A DNA stretch of 64,000 nt from the NCBI GenBank assembly GCA_947499305.1, contig CANMNN010000012.1:1-64000 (forward strand), read 5' to 3'. Shown in pieces: positions 24,367 through 32,715 of the stretch. The first letter of the stretch is position 1. Each line of letters begins with the position of its first letter. This DNA is from an uncultured Arenicella sp. Its GTDB lineage: Bacteria > Pseudomonadota > Gammaproteobacteria > Arenicellales > Arenicellaceae. The position numbers and the translations under genes are program-made. The notes beneath the pieces are model-generated. The model was not told where the DNA came from. It saw only the letters and a list, made by a program, of their open reading frames with translations, and ran no database searches.

Positions 24367-27300
24367 TCAACTTACGCTGTTTAATAGGTCTGTAATTTTA
24401 CGGCTGACGCTGACTTGAGAATAGCGCTCGTTGGCCAGTTTGATTGCCCCGATTGATACCTGTTGCCAATGAGGTTCGTCTTGGTAGAGGCGGATAATAT
24501 ACTCGGCAAATTGTGCGGCGTTGTTGGCTATCATTACATCTTTATTGTGGGTTAAGCCCATGCCTTCGGCGGCTTCTTTACTGACGACTTGTGGTAAGGC
24601 ATGGCAAAGACCAGACACGACTTTACCTTTGATGCCCGCGCCGTAACGCAAGGGCGCGACCATCAGTTTGACTTCCTCTAACAGTTCCGTAACGGTGGGC
24701 ACAAAGCCGCGAATTTCAATCGTTGAACTGGCGAGTGTTGAAATATCTTCTGGCATGTGAGAGCCCGCAATGATGAACTTAGCGCCTTTGAGTTTTTTTG
24801 TCACTAAAGGCCAAACTTCGTTAACAAAGAATTTGACCGCGTCGACATTGGGTGGGTGTTGGTAACCGCCAATGAACCCGATGTTGGCGCGTTGCTTAAA
24901 CTCGTTTCGTTTACCCACGATCTCACGAAACAGCGGGATAACGTGTACATTGGTGTCGGGCGCGTAAGACTCTAGTATCTCTTTTTCATCGTGGCTAACC
25001 ACAATGGTGGCGTCGCAGCATTTGACCAAGTTGAGTTCTTCGTCTTTGTTGACCGCTTGGCTGCGGATGGTCATGGTGTTCTTAGCATTTTGCGCCAATA
25101 GGGCTGATTCACGCTCATAACGTAAAAAATGCAGGTCTACGGTGTTAAATATGATTTTCGCGTTAGGGTAGCGTTGTTTAATGATGGGGTAGGCGTACTT
25201 GGCCACAGTCACCCTCGATAACACAACCACCTGGTAGTCGTCATTCAGCTGGTGCAGGTGGTGTTCGGCCGAGATAGAGGAGTCCTGAATGCATTCCACC
25301 CCCATCTGTTGCAGCGCTGTGGTGTATTTGCCTTCATGCCTAACACCGTCCCAAGGCAAAAAAGTCACGCCCCAATTGGCGTTGAGAGCGTGCTGAAAAA
25401 AATTGACGGTGTCAATCGACCCCGAATCTTTATCGGGCGTAGGGGTGATCGAATCTACCCACAAAATCCAGCTAGATGAGCGCTGTTTGCGCACATAGGC
25501 GTCGATTCGCTCGCCATCAGGGATGGGCGGTTTGTGTTCCAGGACGTGCCGCCACTTTTTGTAGAACTTGTCTTTATTGATCGCTTGATATTGCTTAATA
25601 CCCGAACTTAGGTCAGTACCAGACGACACGCCTTCGTGATGCACCGCTTTCGACAATGGGGTGTACACCACGTCGTAGCCAGCTTCACGGACTTGCATGG
25701 CAAGGTCTGTGTCTTCGTAATAAGCCGGCGCGTAGCGGGTGTCGTAGCCACCTAAGGAGTTCCAAAGTTGGCGACGTATAATAATCGAAGCACCAGAGCA
25801 GTAGTCCACGTGCCTGCAATAATTAAAACGTTTTTCATAGGCGCTTTTTCCGCGCCCGTAATTGTAGCCAGACGCGTCATTAAAAATAACGCCCCCCGCT
25901 TCGGAAATGCGGCCATCGGTCGACAGTAACAAGGAGCCCACTAGGCCAATCTTAGGTTGGCTGCTCAAAGTCTCGATTAGGTATTCCAGCCAGCCTTCAA
26001 GCACCAAGGTGTCATTGTTTAGTTGCACAATGTAATCACCTGATGATGCCTTTGCCGCACGGTTGCACGATCGCAAATAGCCTTGATTACTTTTGTTTCG
26101 AATGAGAGTGATGCCGTTAATTGACTCGAGTACTGAGCAGGACGCTTCGCTGGACGCATCGTCGACTAATATCACTTCGATATCGGTAATGGTTTGCTTG
26201 TTTAATGCGTACAAGCAGTTTACGGTATATTCAGCCTTATTAAAAAAGGGGATGATGATGCTGGCGGTTGGTTGTTCAACGGTCTGAAAGTTCAGGCTTG
26301 CTAGCTTTTCATCCATACTTAACTTGCCCAGCTCGGCTAATAATGCGTCGATCTGATGTTTTATGGGGCCGTCATCCGAACGCTCAACTCCGTCTTGTGA
26401 GGCTGGTTGTGAGTGCTCGATCAACGCGCGTTCCTTTGAGTCAGGGTCGTCGTTTTCACCCTCCATTGGAGACGTTGATAAATAGGTCACCAAGGCGTCT
26501 GAAGCATTCAAGCCATTGGCCGCAGCGTAAAACTTCGTGGAAAAGTTTGGGCTTGGGTCATGCCCTTTTTCGGCTCCTTCTTTGATGTAGTGAACTAGGG
26601 CTGAGCCCCATTTAGTCATGCAGTCTGGATATTGTTGAGCGTAAAAATAGGGCAGGAATACGGCGTTCGGCTGCCGTCCCTCTCGCTCGCCAATGCCCAC
26701 GTAATGCTCGATAGGGGTACGAATCGAATGGCGAATGAGTGGGTAGGTTTCTAAGTAAAACGATTCGTCAAAAAGGCCCGATTGGCGAACCGCTTTCAGG
26801 TTTCTTCTGAACGCCGAATAACGCCGCACGTTAAACGTTAATAACGCTTTGACGAATAAGATCGCCCGCCCTACCCCAGACGCACGAAATTGGCGTATCG
26901 CTCGGGTGGTTTTTACGCCGATTTGCCACGCCATAATTCTGTGCTGGTCGTGATGGCTGCGCTCGGAATTTCGCAGCCGTTTGCTAAGCTGTGCGTGGGT
27001 ATTTGCGGCGCTCTCCTTGAGTGCGTTCAGTTCGGCATTGACCGCGTCTAACTTAGCCGTATAGTCTTGTGCGCTATCAGCTTGAGCTATACTGACTGCT
27101 GCATCGATCAGCCTGGGCTGCTCACGTTCAAAAGCTCTTAATCTGATTTTCAGAGAGTCATGTTGCTCGGCTAATTGATGTCGCTCTTGATCCAAAGCAA
27201 AGTGAGTTTGTTCCAGGCTTAGGTGCTGGTTCTGTAAATTGAGGTGCTGTTGTTCTAAGTCCAGATGTTGTTTTTCCAGCGTCGCTAGCCGATCTTGTTG

Positions 27301-28260
27301 TTTGTTGACACGTTGCTGGTGATCGGCAACTTGCTGGTGCAATTTTCGGACATGGGCGTACTGTTTGTTAAATGCGTCTTCTGTCTTTTTTAGGTTTTCC
27401 TGCAGTAATTCAAAGTCAGAGCTGGGCGCGTTTGATTGAAGATCAAACTCGAGCCTCGAAAGTTGCCCAGCGCTCTGATCCACCAGCCAAGTGTACAATT
27501 GTTTAGCTGCTTTAGGCAGTATTAATGAGGAAGCGACGTCGTTTAAATCGGCGTGACTATGACGTAAATCTGGGCTTAAAAAATCTTCTGCCGCAGCGAT
27601 AAAGTCATTCGAGTCGGCGTCAAGATTCAAGTCAAAATGAGCGTTTATTCGTTCAATGACACGGCTGGGATTCGCCATCACATCATCATAGTTGACGAAC
27701 ACTCTGTTCTCGCCGCGTGTGTAGCGTTCTAAGGTAGTCAAATAGGCGAACCACAGGTTGATCGTATACGTCAGTGAATAGCCGTTGCGGACGCGTAACG
27801 ACTCAGCAATTTCCAGCGGGTTGCGAACGCAAATAACGTGAACTGCGCGTATGCCCATGCGGTTTAAGGCTGCCTGCCAAAGTGGTATCAGTCTAGATAA
27901 GCGTGGGTCTTTAACGACGCCGATGTCGAAGGCATCAAATTCGTGTTCCATCAGTGAGGTCAAGCGCTCGGCGTAGTGATCTGCCTCTGTCCCCTCGAAC
28001 CATTGCTCCGCGACGGAAGGCAATGAGTTCCAGCTGCTTCCGGTTGCGTCGAGAATTTCATCGTGAAATTCCATAAAGGTTTGCGACTCCCAAAAACCTT
28101 TGTCGTTTTCGCCTTTGATGGGAAGAAGCAAGGTTTTAGGTAAGACTGCACCGCTGAGGTTTAGGAGTCTGGACAAGGCTGACGTGCCACTGCGGTGCAT
28201 ACCGGAAACCAGCAACACTGACGGGTTTGGATGCTCGGAGCGAAGGTCAGCGTGGCTCAT
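24367..28260 (-). CDS. Multi-domain sulfotransferase - coiled coil - GT2 - GT4 fusion protein
   Basis: A 1297-residue protein. The ATG at 28260 is preferred over the open frame starting at 28434, since the latter would run into the upstream methyltransferase gene. Domains in order: a sulfotransferase (residues 10 to about 260, VSGMHRSGTSALSRLL, VICVRNPLEIAESLRVRNGY); a Gln/His-rich coiled coil (about 295-430); a region with FDESFYLETYPLI and GIGEREGRQPN that is common in rhamnan-synthesis-type proteins (about 490-600); a family-2 glycosyltransferase (about 655-890, IIIPFFNKAEYTVNCL, VILVDDASSE, QLNNDTLV); and a GT4/GT1-like domain (about 935-1290, IGFIGGYQHPPNVDAV, APLRYGAGIKGKV). It should sulfate and elongate a glycan in a coupled way. 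Confidence 0.85.
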   Translation of the reverse strand: MSHADLRSEHPNPSVLLVSGMHRSGTSALSRLLNLSGAVLPKTLLLPIKGENDKGFWESQTFMEFHDEILDATGSSWNSLPSVAEQWFEGTEADHYAERLTSLMEHEFDAFDIGVVKDPRLSRLIPLWQAALNRMGIRAVHVICVRNPLEIAESLRVRNGYSLTYTINLWFAYLTTLERYTRGENRVFVNYDDVMANPSRVIERINAHFDLNLDADSNDFIAAAEDFLSPDLRHSHADLNDVASSLILPKAAKQLYTWLVDQSAGQLSRLEFDLQSNAPSSDFELLQENLKKTEDAFNKQYAHVRKLHQQVADHQQRVNKQQDRLATLEKQHLDLEQQHLNLQNQHLSLEQTHFALDQERHQLAEQHDSLKIRLRAFEREQPRLIDAAVSIAQADSAQDYTAKLDAVNAELNALKESAANTHAQLSKRLRNSERSHHDQHRIMAWQIGVKTTRAIRQFRASGVGRAILFVKALLTFNVRRYSAFRRNLKAVRQSGLFDESFYLETYPLIRHSIRTPIEHYVGIGEREGRQPNAVFLPYFYAQQYPDCMTKWGSALVHYIKEGAEKGHDPSPNFSTKFYAAANGLNASDALVTYLSTSPMEGENDDPDSKERALIEHSQPASQDGVERSDDGPIKHQIDALLAELGKLSMDEKLASLNFQTVEQPTASIIIPFFNKAEYTVNCLYALNKQTITDIEVILVDDASSEASCSVLESINGITLIRNKSNQGYLRSCNRAAKASSGDYIVQLNNDTLVLEGWLEYLIETLSSQPKIGLVGSLLLSTDGRISEAGGVIFNDASGYNYGRGKSAYEKRFNYCRHVDYCSGASIIIRRQLWNSLGGYDTRYAPAYYEDTDLAMQVREAGYDVVYTPLSKAVHHEGVSSGTDLSSGIKQYQAINKDKFYKKWRHVLEHKPPIPDGERIDAYVRKQRSSSWILWVDSITPTPDKDSGSIDTVNFFQHALNANWGVTFLPWDGVRHEGKYTTALQQMGVECIQDSSISAEHHLHQLNDDYQVVVLSRVTVAKYAYPIIKQRYPNAKIIFNTVDLHFLRYERESALLAQNAKNTMTIRSQAVNKDEELNLVKCCDATIVVSHDEKEILESYAPDTNVHVIPLFREIVGKRNEFKQRANIGFIGGYQHPPNVDAVKFFVNEVWPLVTKKLKGAKFIIAGSHMPEDISTLASSTIEIRGFVPTVTELLEEVKLMVAPLRYGAGIKGKVVSGLCHALPQVVSKEAAEGMGLTHNKDVMIANNAAQFAEYIIRLYQDEPHWQQVSIGAIKLANERYSQVSVSRKITDLLNSVS

Positions 28261-28318
28261 GATAACTCGGTGGTAGCAATGGTTGTTAAAATACGATGCG
28301 AGTGTCTCAATGGACGGA

Positions 28319-29317
28319 TCATTTTTTTCGCAGCCATAAATTGCCGCCCATGTTGTTGCGCATGCGTGGCATATGTTCGGATATCCAGGCTTGGTGGTGC
28401 AGGTGCATGTAACTCGACAAGAACACAAGGTCAAATTCGTTGTTGTATTGCAAAAACGCCCTTAGCATATACGCTTCGTTCCAGGCTCGCCCTTCGCTCA
28501 CCCAGCTTTTAGGGTACTCGAACGGCCAAAAAATGTCATGGAAGTGAATGTATACTCCCGATTTCAGCGACGGTAAAACATTAAATATAATGTGGTTTAC
28601 GTCGCTATTGAGCTTGGACACGTGCGTAGAGTCGATAAACAGAATGTCGTTTTCATGCAAGCTGGCAAAAAGTTCGGTGCTGAGATTTTGAGCTGGGTCG
28701 CCAATGACCAGGTGAGTATCTTCGCTTTTCATTAGCGAATACAACAGCTCCGGGTACGGTTCGATGAAGGTGAACTCAATTTCGCCGTTAAAAAACTCAT
28801 CGTTGGTGTCCAGCATAGCGCACGATGAAAAGCCCGAACCAATTTCAATGATTCTATTTGGTTTTACGTGGCGCATCATGCTGTGCAGGATCAGGGCGTC
28901 CGTGTGTGCGTAGGCAGGGTTGTTAAAATAGTACCGAGCACCGTCGGTTTTGTCTTCTGGAAACGGGCAGTCGTCATAGTAGGGCTTTAGGTTTTGCATC
29001 AACGTTTGTTGCTGAGTGTCGTTAATGTCGATGCCAGGTAACTGATCCACAAGTAAATCTGGGGCTTGTAGAAACGCGGTTCGAGTATCAAACGAAGGCA
29101 CTGCCGAATAGAAATGACCAGTGGGGACGAATTCACGGGTGCTTTTTAATAATTCGTACTCAGGGCACGTTAAAAACTTCAGCAAAATGGCTTCACGCGT
29201 GGTGCGTTTATGCTCAAGTTCGTGCAGATATGCCGCTTTACCTGAAGAGTCGGCAGGGCGGTTCAGAACCTGTTCGTAACAAAATTCTATGAAGTCTATG
29301 TCTGATAACTGTTTCAT
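28319..29317 (-). CDS. SAM-dependent methyltransferase with N-terminal DUF4214-like segment
   Basis: A 332-residue protein from the ATG at 29317 (a GTG at 29332 is in frame). The first 65 residues (FCYEQVLNRPADSSGKAAYL, then a 'tREaIl.kFL..pEy' helix) match the DUF4214 pattern often fused to glycan enzymes. The catalytic part has RIIEIGSGFSSCAML (motif I, E-I-G-S-G-F), FTFIEPYPELLYSL (acidic residue binding SAM ribose) and NDILFIDSTHV, as in Methyltransf_24 proteins. It is followed after 58 bases by the large fusion protein and preceded by the Wzt gene, all on the minus strand. It probably methylates a surface sugar, for example at a chain end. Confidence 0.8.
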   Translation of the reverse strand: MKQLSDIDFIEFCYEQVLNRPADSSGKAAYLHELEHKRTTREAILLKFLTCPEYELLKSTREFVPTGHFYSAVPSFDTRTAFLQAPDLLVDQLPGIDINDTQQQTLMQNLKPYYDDCPFPEDKTDGARYYFNNPAYAHTDALILHSMMRHVKPNRIIEIGSGFSSCAMLDTNDEFFNGEIEFTFIEPYPELLYSLMKSEDTHLVIGDPAQNLSTELFASLHENDILFIDSTHVSKLNSDVNHIIFNVLPSLKSGVYIHFHDIFWPFEYPKSWVSEGRAWNEAYMLRAFLQYNNEFDLVFLSSYMHLHHQAWISEHMPRMRNNMGGNLWLRKK

Positions 29318-29362
29318 ACTGAAGGTGTCCACAATGTGTCTCTGTTGTGAGTCGAGGTCGTT

Positions 29363-30130
29363 TTAACTCTGAGGGGTCTGGTCTCGTGTTTCGTGCTCAA
29401 ATGCCAATACCTCTTCTACGCTGCCTGACTTCAATAAGCGCCCATGAGATAGATAGATCGCCTTGTTACACAGCTTGCGCGCTGCATCAGGGTTGTGAGT
29501 AGCAAAGATCATGATCGTGGAATTGAAAACTAGCTCGTTGAGCCGTTGCTGAGTTTTTTCAATGAACGCTTTATCGCCCGCCCCAATCCACTCGTCTAAC
29601 AACAATATTTCGCAATTTATACTGGTACAAATGGAAAATGCTAAACGCAATACCATGCCAGAAGAATAGAGTCGAACGGGCATGCCTAAGTAGTCGCCCA
29701 GTTCGCTGAAGGCGGCAATCTCGTCCATTCTATCCATTACCACTTGGCGCTCCAGACCAAACAGCATACCGCACAGAAGAATGTTCTCGTAACCGTTTAA
29801 ATTGATGTCTAAGCCTGCCATCAAATTAATTAACGTGGCGGCTTTACCTTCAGTGACTAATCGTCCCGACGTGGGTTCGTAAAAACCTGCTAAGAGCTTT
29901 AGCAAAGATGTTTTGCCTGCCCCATTGTGGCCGATTACCGCTACGCGGTCGCCGTCGTTGAAGGTGGCGGTGATATCGTCCAACGCAAGTATCGACGTCC
30001 GTTGGCCTTTTTTGCGCTGTACCACCCCGCCCACGGGCAATAATTTGGAGAAAGATTGCGTCAGCGATCGGCTTTCGGAGTCGTAAATCGGAAAGCTCAG
30101 ACTTACATTTTTTAAGGAAATAGAAGGCAT
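29363..30130 (-). CDS. wzt: Polysaccharide ABC exporter ATPase (Wzt/KpsT/TagH type)
   Basis: A 255-residue ATPase: Walker A GHNGAGKT at residues 67-74, signature YSSGM at 155-159, Walker B EILLLDEWIGAGD around 174-186, the LDEW.GAGD form being distinctive for polysaccharide exporters. It lacks the C-terminal carbohydrate-binding domain of the long Wzt proteins. It powers export of an undecaprenyl-linked or lipid-linked glycan across the inner membrane, together with the permease encoded 30 bases upstream. Downstream come the methyltransferase and the large transferase, so the operon makes and exports one glycan. Confidence 0.88.
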   Translation of the reverse strand: MPSISLKNVSLSFPIYDSESRSLTQSFSKLLPVGGVVQRKKGQRTSILALDDITATFNDGDRVAVIGHNGAGKTSLLKLLAGFYEPTSGRLVTEGKAATLINLMAGLDINLNGYENILLCGMLFGLERQVVMDRMDEIAAFSELGDYLGMPVRLYSSGMVLRLAFSICTSINCEILLLDEWIGAGDKAFIEKTQQRLNELVFNSTIMIFATHNPDAARKLCNKAIYLSHGRLLKSGSVEEVLAFEHETRDQTPQS

Positions 30131-30160
30131 TTTGGTGCTCGTAATACGGTCTTGATTGAG

Positions 30161-30961
30161 CTAAAGCCAAAACGCGATGCGCGAGCGAAGCTTAGCAAAT
30201 AAGGGAAACGCCAAAAGCCAGCTAGCCATCATCAGCGTTGCCACAATGGTCCAATTTAGTGTATTCAAAGATGAATTCAGCAGTGGGCCGCGAAAAATTT
30301 CGATCAGATGAAAAAAAGGATTTAGGTCGGTAATTAGCTGAATTTGTTCATTGTCGTTTGGCATCCACATTATTGGGGTGGCAAAGAAAACCAAGCGTAG
30401 TAAATTGTTAATGAGTTCCGACATGTCGCGATAACGCGTAGCGATGACGCTCATTGCCAAGCCCAACGCCAACGCAGTTAAGGTGATTAACAGCAGAGCG
30501 AGCGGGGCAAGCAGCCAATTAAGACTGATAGGGTGTTGGAAGATCAGCGCAAAGAGAAGAAACATCGACATTTGGTAACACAGAACCACCAAGTTTCTCC
30601 ACACCACCCGCAGCAATAGGGTGAAGTACGATATTTGAAATGAGACCAAGTAATTGGCGGCGCTGACGTATTCTCGTCCACATTCTAGAGTGATGCTAGA
30701 GATGTAGTTCCACACAATCATGCCAAGCATTAGATGCAGCGTGTATTCTCGAACGCCGACACCAAGTAAGCTTGAGTAGATAGGCCCCAGCGCTGAAATG
30801 AAGATTAAAATGCTGAGGCTGGCCCAAAATGCGCCTAGCTTAGAGCGATGGTAACGAGTTCTGATGTCGTTCCAGCCAAGTGTCATCCACAGTGAGTGGT
30901 TTTTCACACCTAGGCACAAATCATCAATCGCCGATGAAAAGTATGACGTGTCTTGGCGCAT
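30161..30961 (-). CDS. wzm: Polysaccharide ABC exporter permease (Wzm/KpsM type)
   Basis: A 266-residue inner-membrane protein with six hydrophobic segments. The N-terminal pattern LWMTLGWNDIRTRYHRSKLGAFW followed by a long membrane segment is the hallmark of the Wzm/KpsM/TagG group of ABC-2 permeases, and FATPIMWMP near residue 190 is the usual loop. It begins the minus-strand operon wzm - wzt - methyltransferase - large transferase. It exports a finished or nascent glycan. The 629 bases upstream, shared with a divergent glycosyltransferase, should contain both promoters. Confidence 0.88.
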   Translation of the reverse strand: MRQDTSYFSSAIDDLCLGVKNHSLWMTLGWNDIRTRYHRSKLGAFWASLSILIFISALGPIYSSLLGVGVREYTLHLMLGMIVWNYISSITLECGREYVSAANYLVSFQISYFTLLLRVVWRNLVVLCYQMSMFLLFALIFQHPISLNWLLAPLALLLITLTALALGLAMSVIATRYRDMSELINNLLRLVFFATPIMWMPNDNEQIQLITDLNPFFHLIEIFRGPLLNSSLNTLNWTIVATLMMASWLLAFPLFAKLRSRIAFWL

Positions 30962-31590
30962 AAATAATAGTCGCTGGGTTCAGTCTGATCTTAAGTGTGT
31001 TGCAAAATACACTATCTATTTGCAGATATCTAGCGATAATAAACTTCCCGGATGGGCCTCGCATTGCTCAGTGAAACTCGGCATAGTTCAACAAAATACG
31101 AGAATGTCAGCAATACTATTACTACTGCTATTGAAAACAGCGCTAATAATGGGCCTCATCTAGACAATGTGTATCTGATTCTGGCGAGCGAGCTTTTGGT
31201 TCGAGGGTTTTAATGTCATTGGCGCCACTTGAAACGCCAAGTTGTCGAATGAGTAGAATCGCCACTTGCTAGTCGTTGATTTGATTAGCAAAGTACGCCC
31301 GGTCGAAACCTACCATCTGATGGAGCTGTCCTCGGTAGTCAGGTCGTGATTGAACCCGCTAAAAAAAACGGTAGCATCGTCATCACCACAGAAAAATCTG
31401 TTGGATTCGGTTCGAAAGATTGACATGCGCATTCTGTGTTTTGTGGTCACGTCTACGGTGATGTTTGGGTAGCACACTAAGGCGATCGAGGTGCTGAGTT
31501 ACGGAGCACCGCATTACTGATGTGGTTGCTGTAGGGTTCGTGCGATGAGCTGGATACCCATTTATCTATTTTCGATTAACCCACAGATAC
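30962..31590. other. Divergent intergenic region of about 630 bases
   Basis: This separates wzm (minus) from a GT4 gene (plus). I see no frame with coding character, no JUMPstart-like element of known O-antigen clusters and no strong hairpin. Promoters for both directions are expected here but not identified. Confidence 0.3.
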
Positions 31591-32715
31591 ATGTCTTTGA
31601 GAATTCTCCACATTTGTAAGGTTTACCTGCCCATACGAGGTGGGGTGCAGAAAGTCGTGAGTGCGATGGCCAGTTTGACTAGTCAATATGAGCATCGCGT
31701 GTTGACCACGGGGGAAGACGGGGCAGTTAAACGTCAAACGCTGAACGGTAATGAAGTCATTCGTTGCCGCTCTTATCTAGAGATTGCCTCTATGCCCATG
31801 GCACCGTCCCTACTTAATGAAGCTCGGCATCAGGCAAAAAACAGCGATTTGATTGCTTTGCATAACCCCTTCCCGCTGGCCGATTTGGCGTTGGCCACTG
31901 TTTTGCGTTTACCTCCATGCGTGGTGTTTTGGCACTCCAACATCGTGGCGCAAAAAAAGCTCAAGTGGTTGACCTTCCCATTGATCTACCTAACTCTATC
32001 AAGAGCCACTCGCATAGTGGTGACCTCATCGCGCATGATCCACAATTCTAGGTTGCTTAAACGGTTCGAGCAGAAAGTCACCGTGATCCCCTACGGCTTG
32101 CCCAGCATAGAGGTAGAACACCAGACGCAAACGCAAACGCAAACGCAAACGCAAACGTCTGCAGTGTCGCGCGATTATTTTATTCTCATTGGTCGGCACG
32201 TTTCCTATAAAGGGATCAATGTGGCCATTCGAGCCATGCGATCGGTTGACTCTCGCCTCATTGTGGTTGGAGACGGTCCTTTGTTTGAGCAGCATAAATT
32301 GCTAGCGGAGACTCTGGGCGTGGCCGATAAAGTAGAGTTTTTTACTAACGTTGACGACGATGACCTAGTTCGCTTGCTACAACCAAGCCTGGCTTTAATA
32401 CTGCCGTCAATCATGCCCAACGAAGCCTTTGCTCTGGTGCAGCTTGAGGCCATGCGTTTGGGTAAACCCGTTATTAATACGTGGCTGCCATCTACGGTGC
32501 CGGACATCGCGCGGGATCAAAAAGAAGGTTTGACCGTGTCGCCCGGTGACTCGGTGGAATTGGCAGAAGCTATGCAACGGTTATTGTCCGACAAACATTG
32601 GGCCAAAGAAATGGGGGAGCGTGCGCGTCAGCGTTTCAATGATCACTTTACGGAACAGCATTTCAAGCGTTCGTTGGACGCGTTCTTTGCCGAGCTACTT
32701 ACGCGCGGATCATGA
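31591..32715 (+). CDS. Glycosyltransferase family 4
   Basis: A 374-residue GT-B enzyme. The N-terminal domain opens with RILHICKVYLPIRGGVQKVV, the usual glycine-rich start that binds the acceptor. The C-terminal domain has YFILIGRHVSYKGINVAIRAM, LIVVGDGPLFEQHKLLAE and LPSIMPNEAFALVQLEAMRLGKPVI, the E-x7-E donor-binding motif of GT4. It acts at the inner face of the membrane. Six repeats of a hexamer (32122-32157) add Gln-Thr pairs in the linker between the two domains. The stop overlaps the next gene's start as ATGA (32712). Confidence 0.88.
   Translation: MSLRILHICKVYLPIRGGVQKVVSAMASLTSQYEHRVLTTGEDGAVKRQTLNGNEVIRCRSYLEIASMPMAPSLLNEARHQAKNSDLIALHNPFPLADLALATVLRLPPCVVFWHSNIVAQKKLKWLTFPLIYLTLSRATRIVVTSSRMIHNSRLLKRFEQKVTVIPYGLPSIEVEHQTQTQTQTQTQTSAVSRDYFILIGRHVSYKGINVAIRAMRSVDSRLIVVGDGPLFEQHKLLAETLGVADKVEFFTNVDDDDLVRLLQPSLALILPSIMPNEAFALVQLEAMRLGKPVINTWLPSTVPDIARDQKEGLTVSPGDSVELAEAMQRLLSDKHWAKEMGERARQRFNDHFTEQHFKRSLDAFFAELLTRGS
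32122..32157 (+). repeat. Hexanucleotide tandem repeat, six units (CAGACG then CAAACG x5)
   Basis: Six-base units encode (Gln-Thr)6 inside the interdomain linker of a GT4 enzyme. The unit length preserves the reading frame, so a change in number would alter linker length, not phase. The first unit differs by one base. Confidence 0.85.

Noticed and set aside
28261-28434. N-terminal extension of the large fusion protein
   Set aside because: It would overlap the methyltransferase gene on the same strand and is Cys/Thr-rich without domain character; the ATG at 28260 fits the sulfotransferase start.
29850-30170. 106-residue minus-strand frame across the wzt/wzm junction
   Set aside because: It overlaps both exporter genes in another frame, and both of those have full family signatures.
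32122-32157. CRISPR-like array
   Set aside because: The repeats are six-base tandem units in frame inside a gene, with no spacers.
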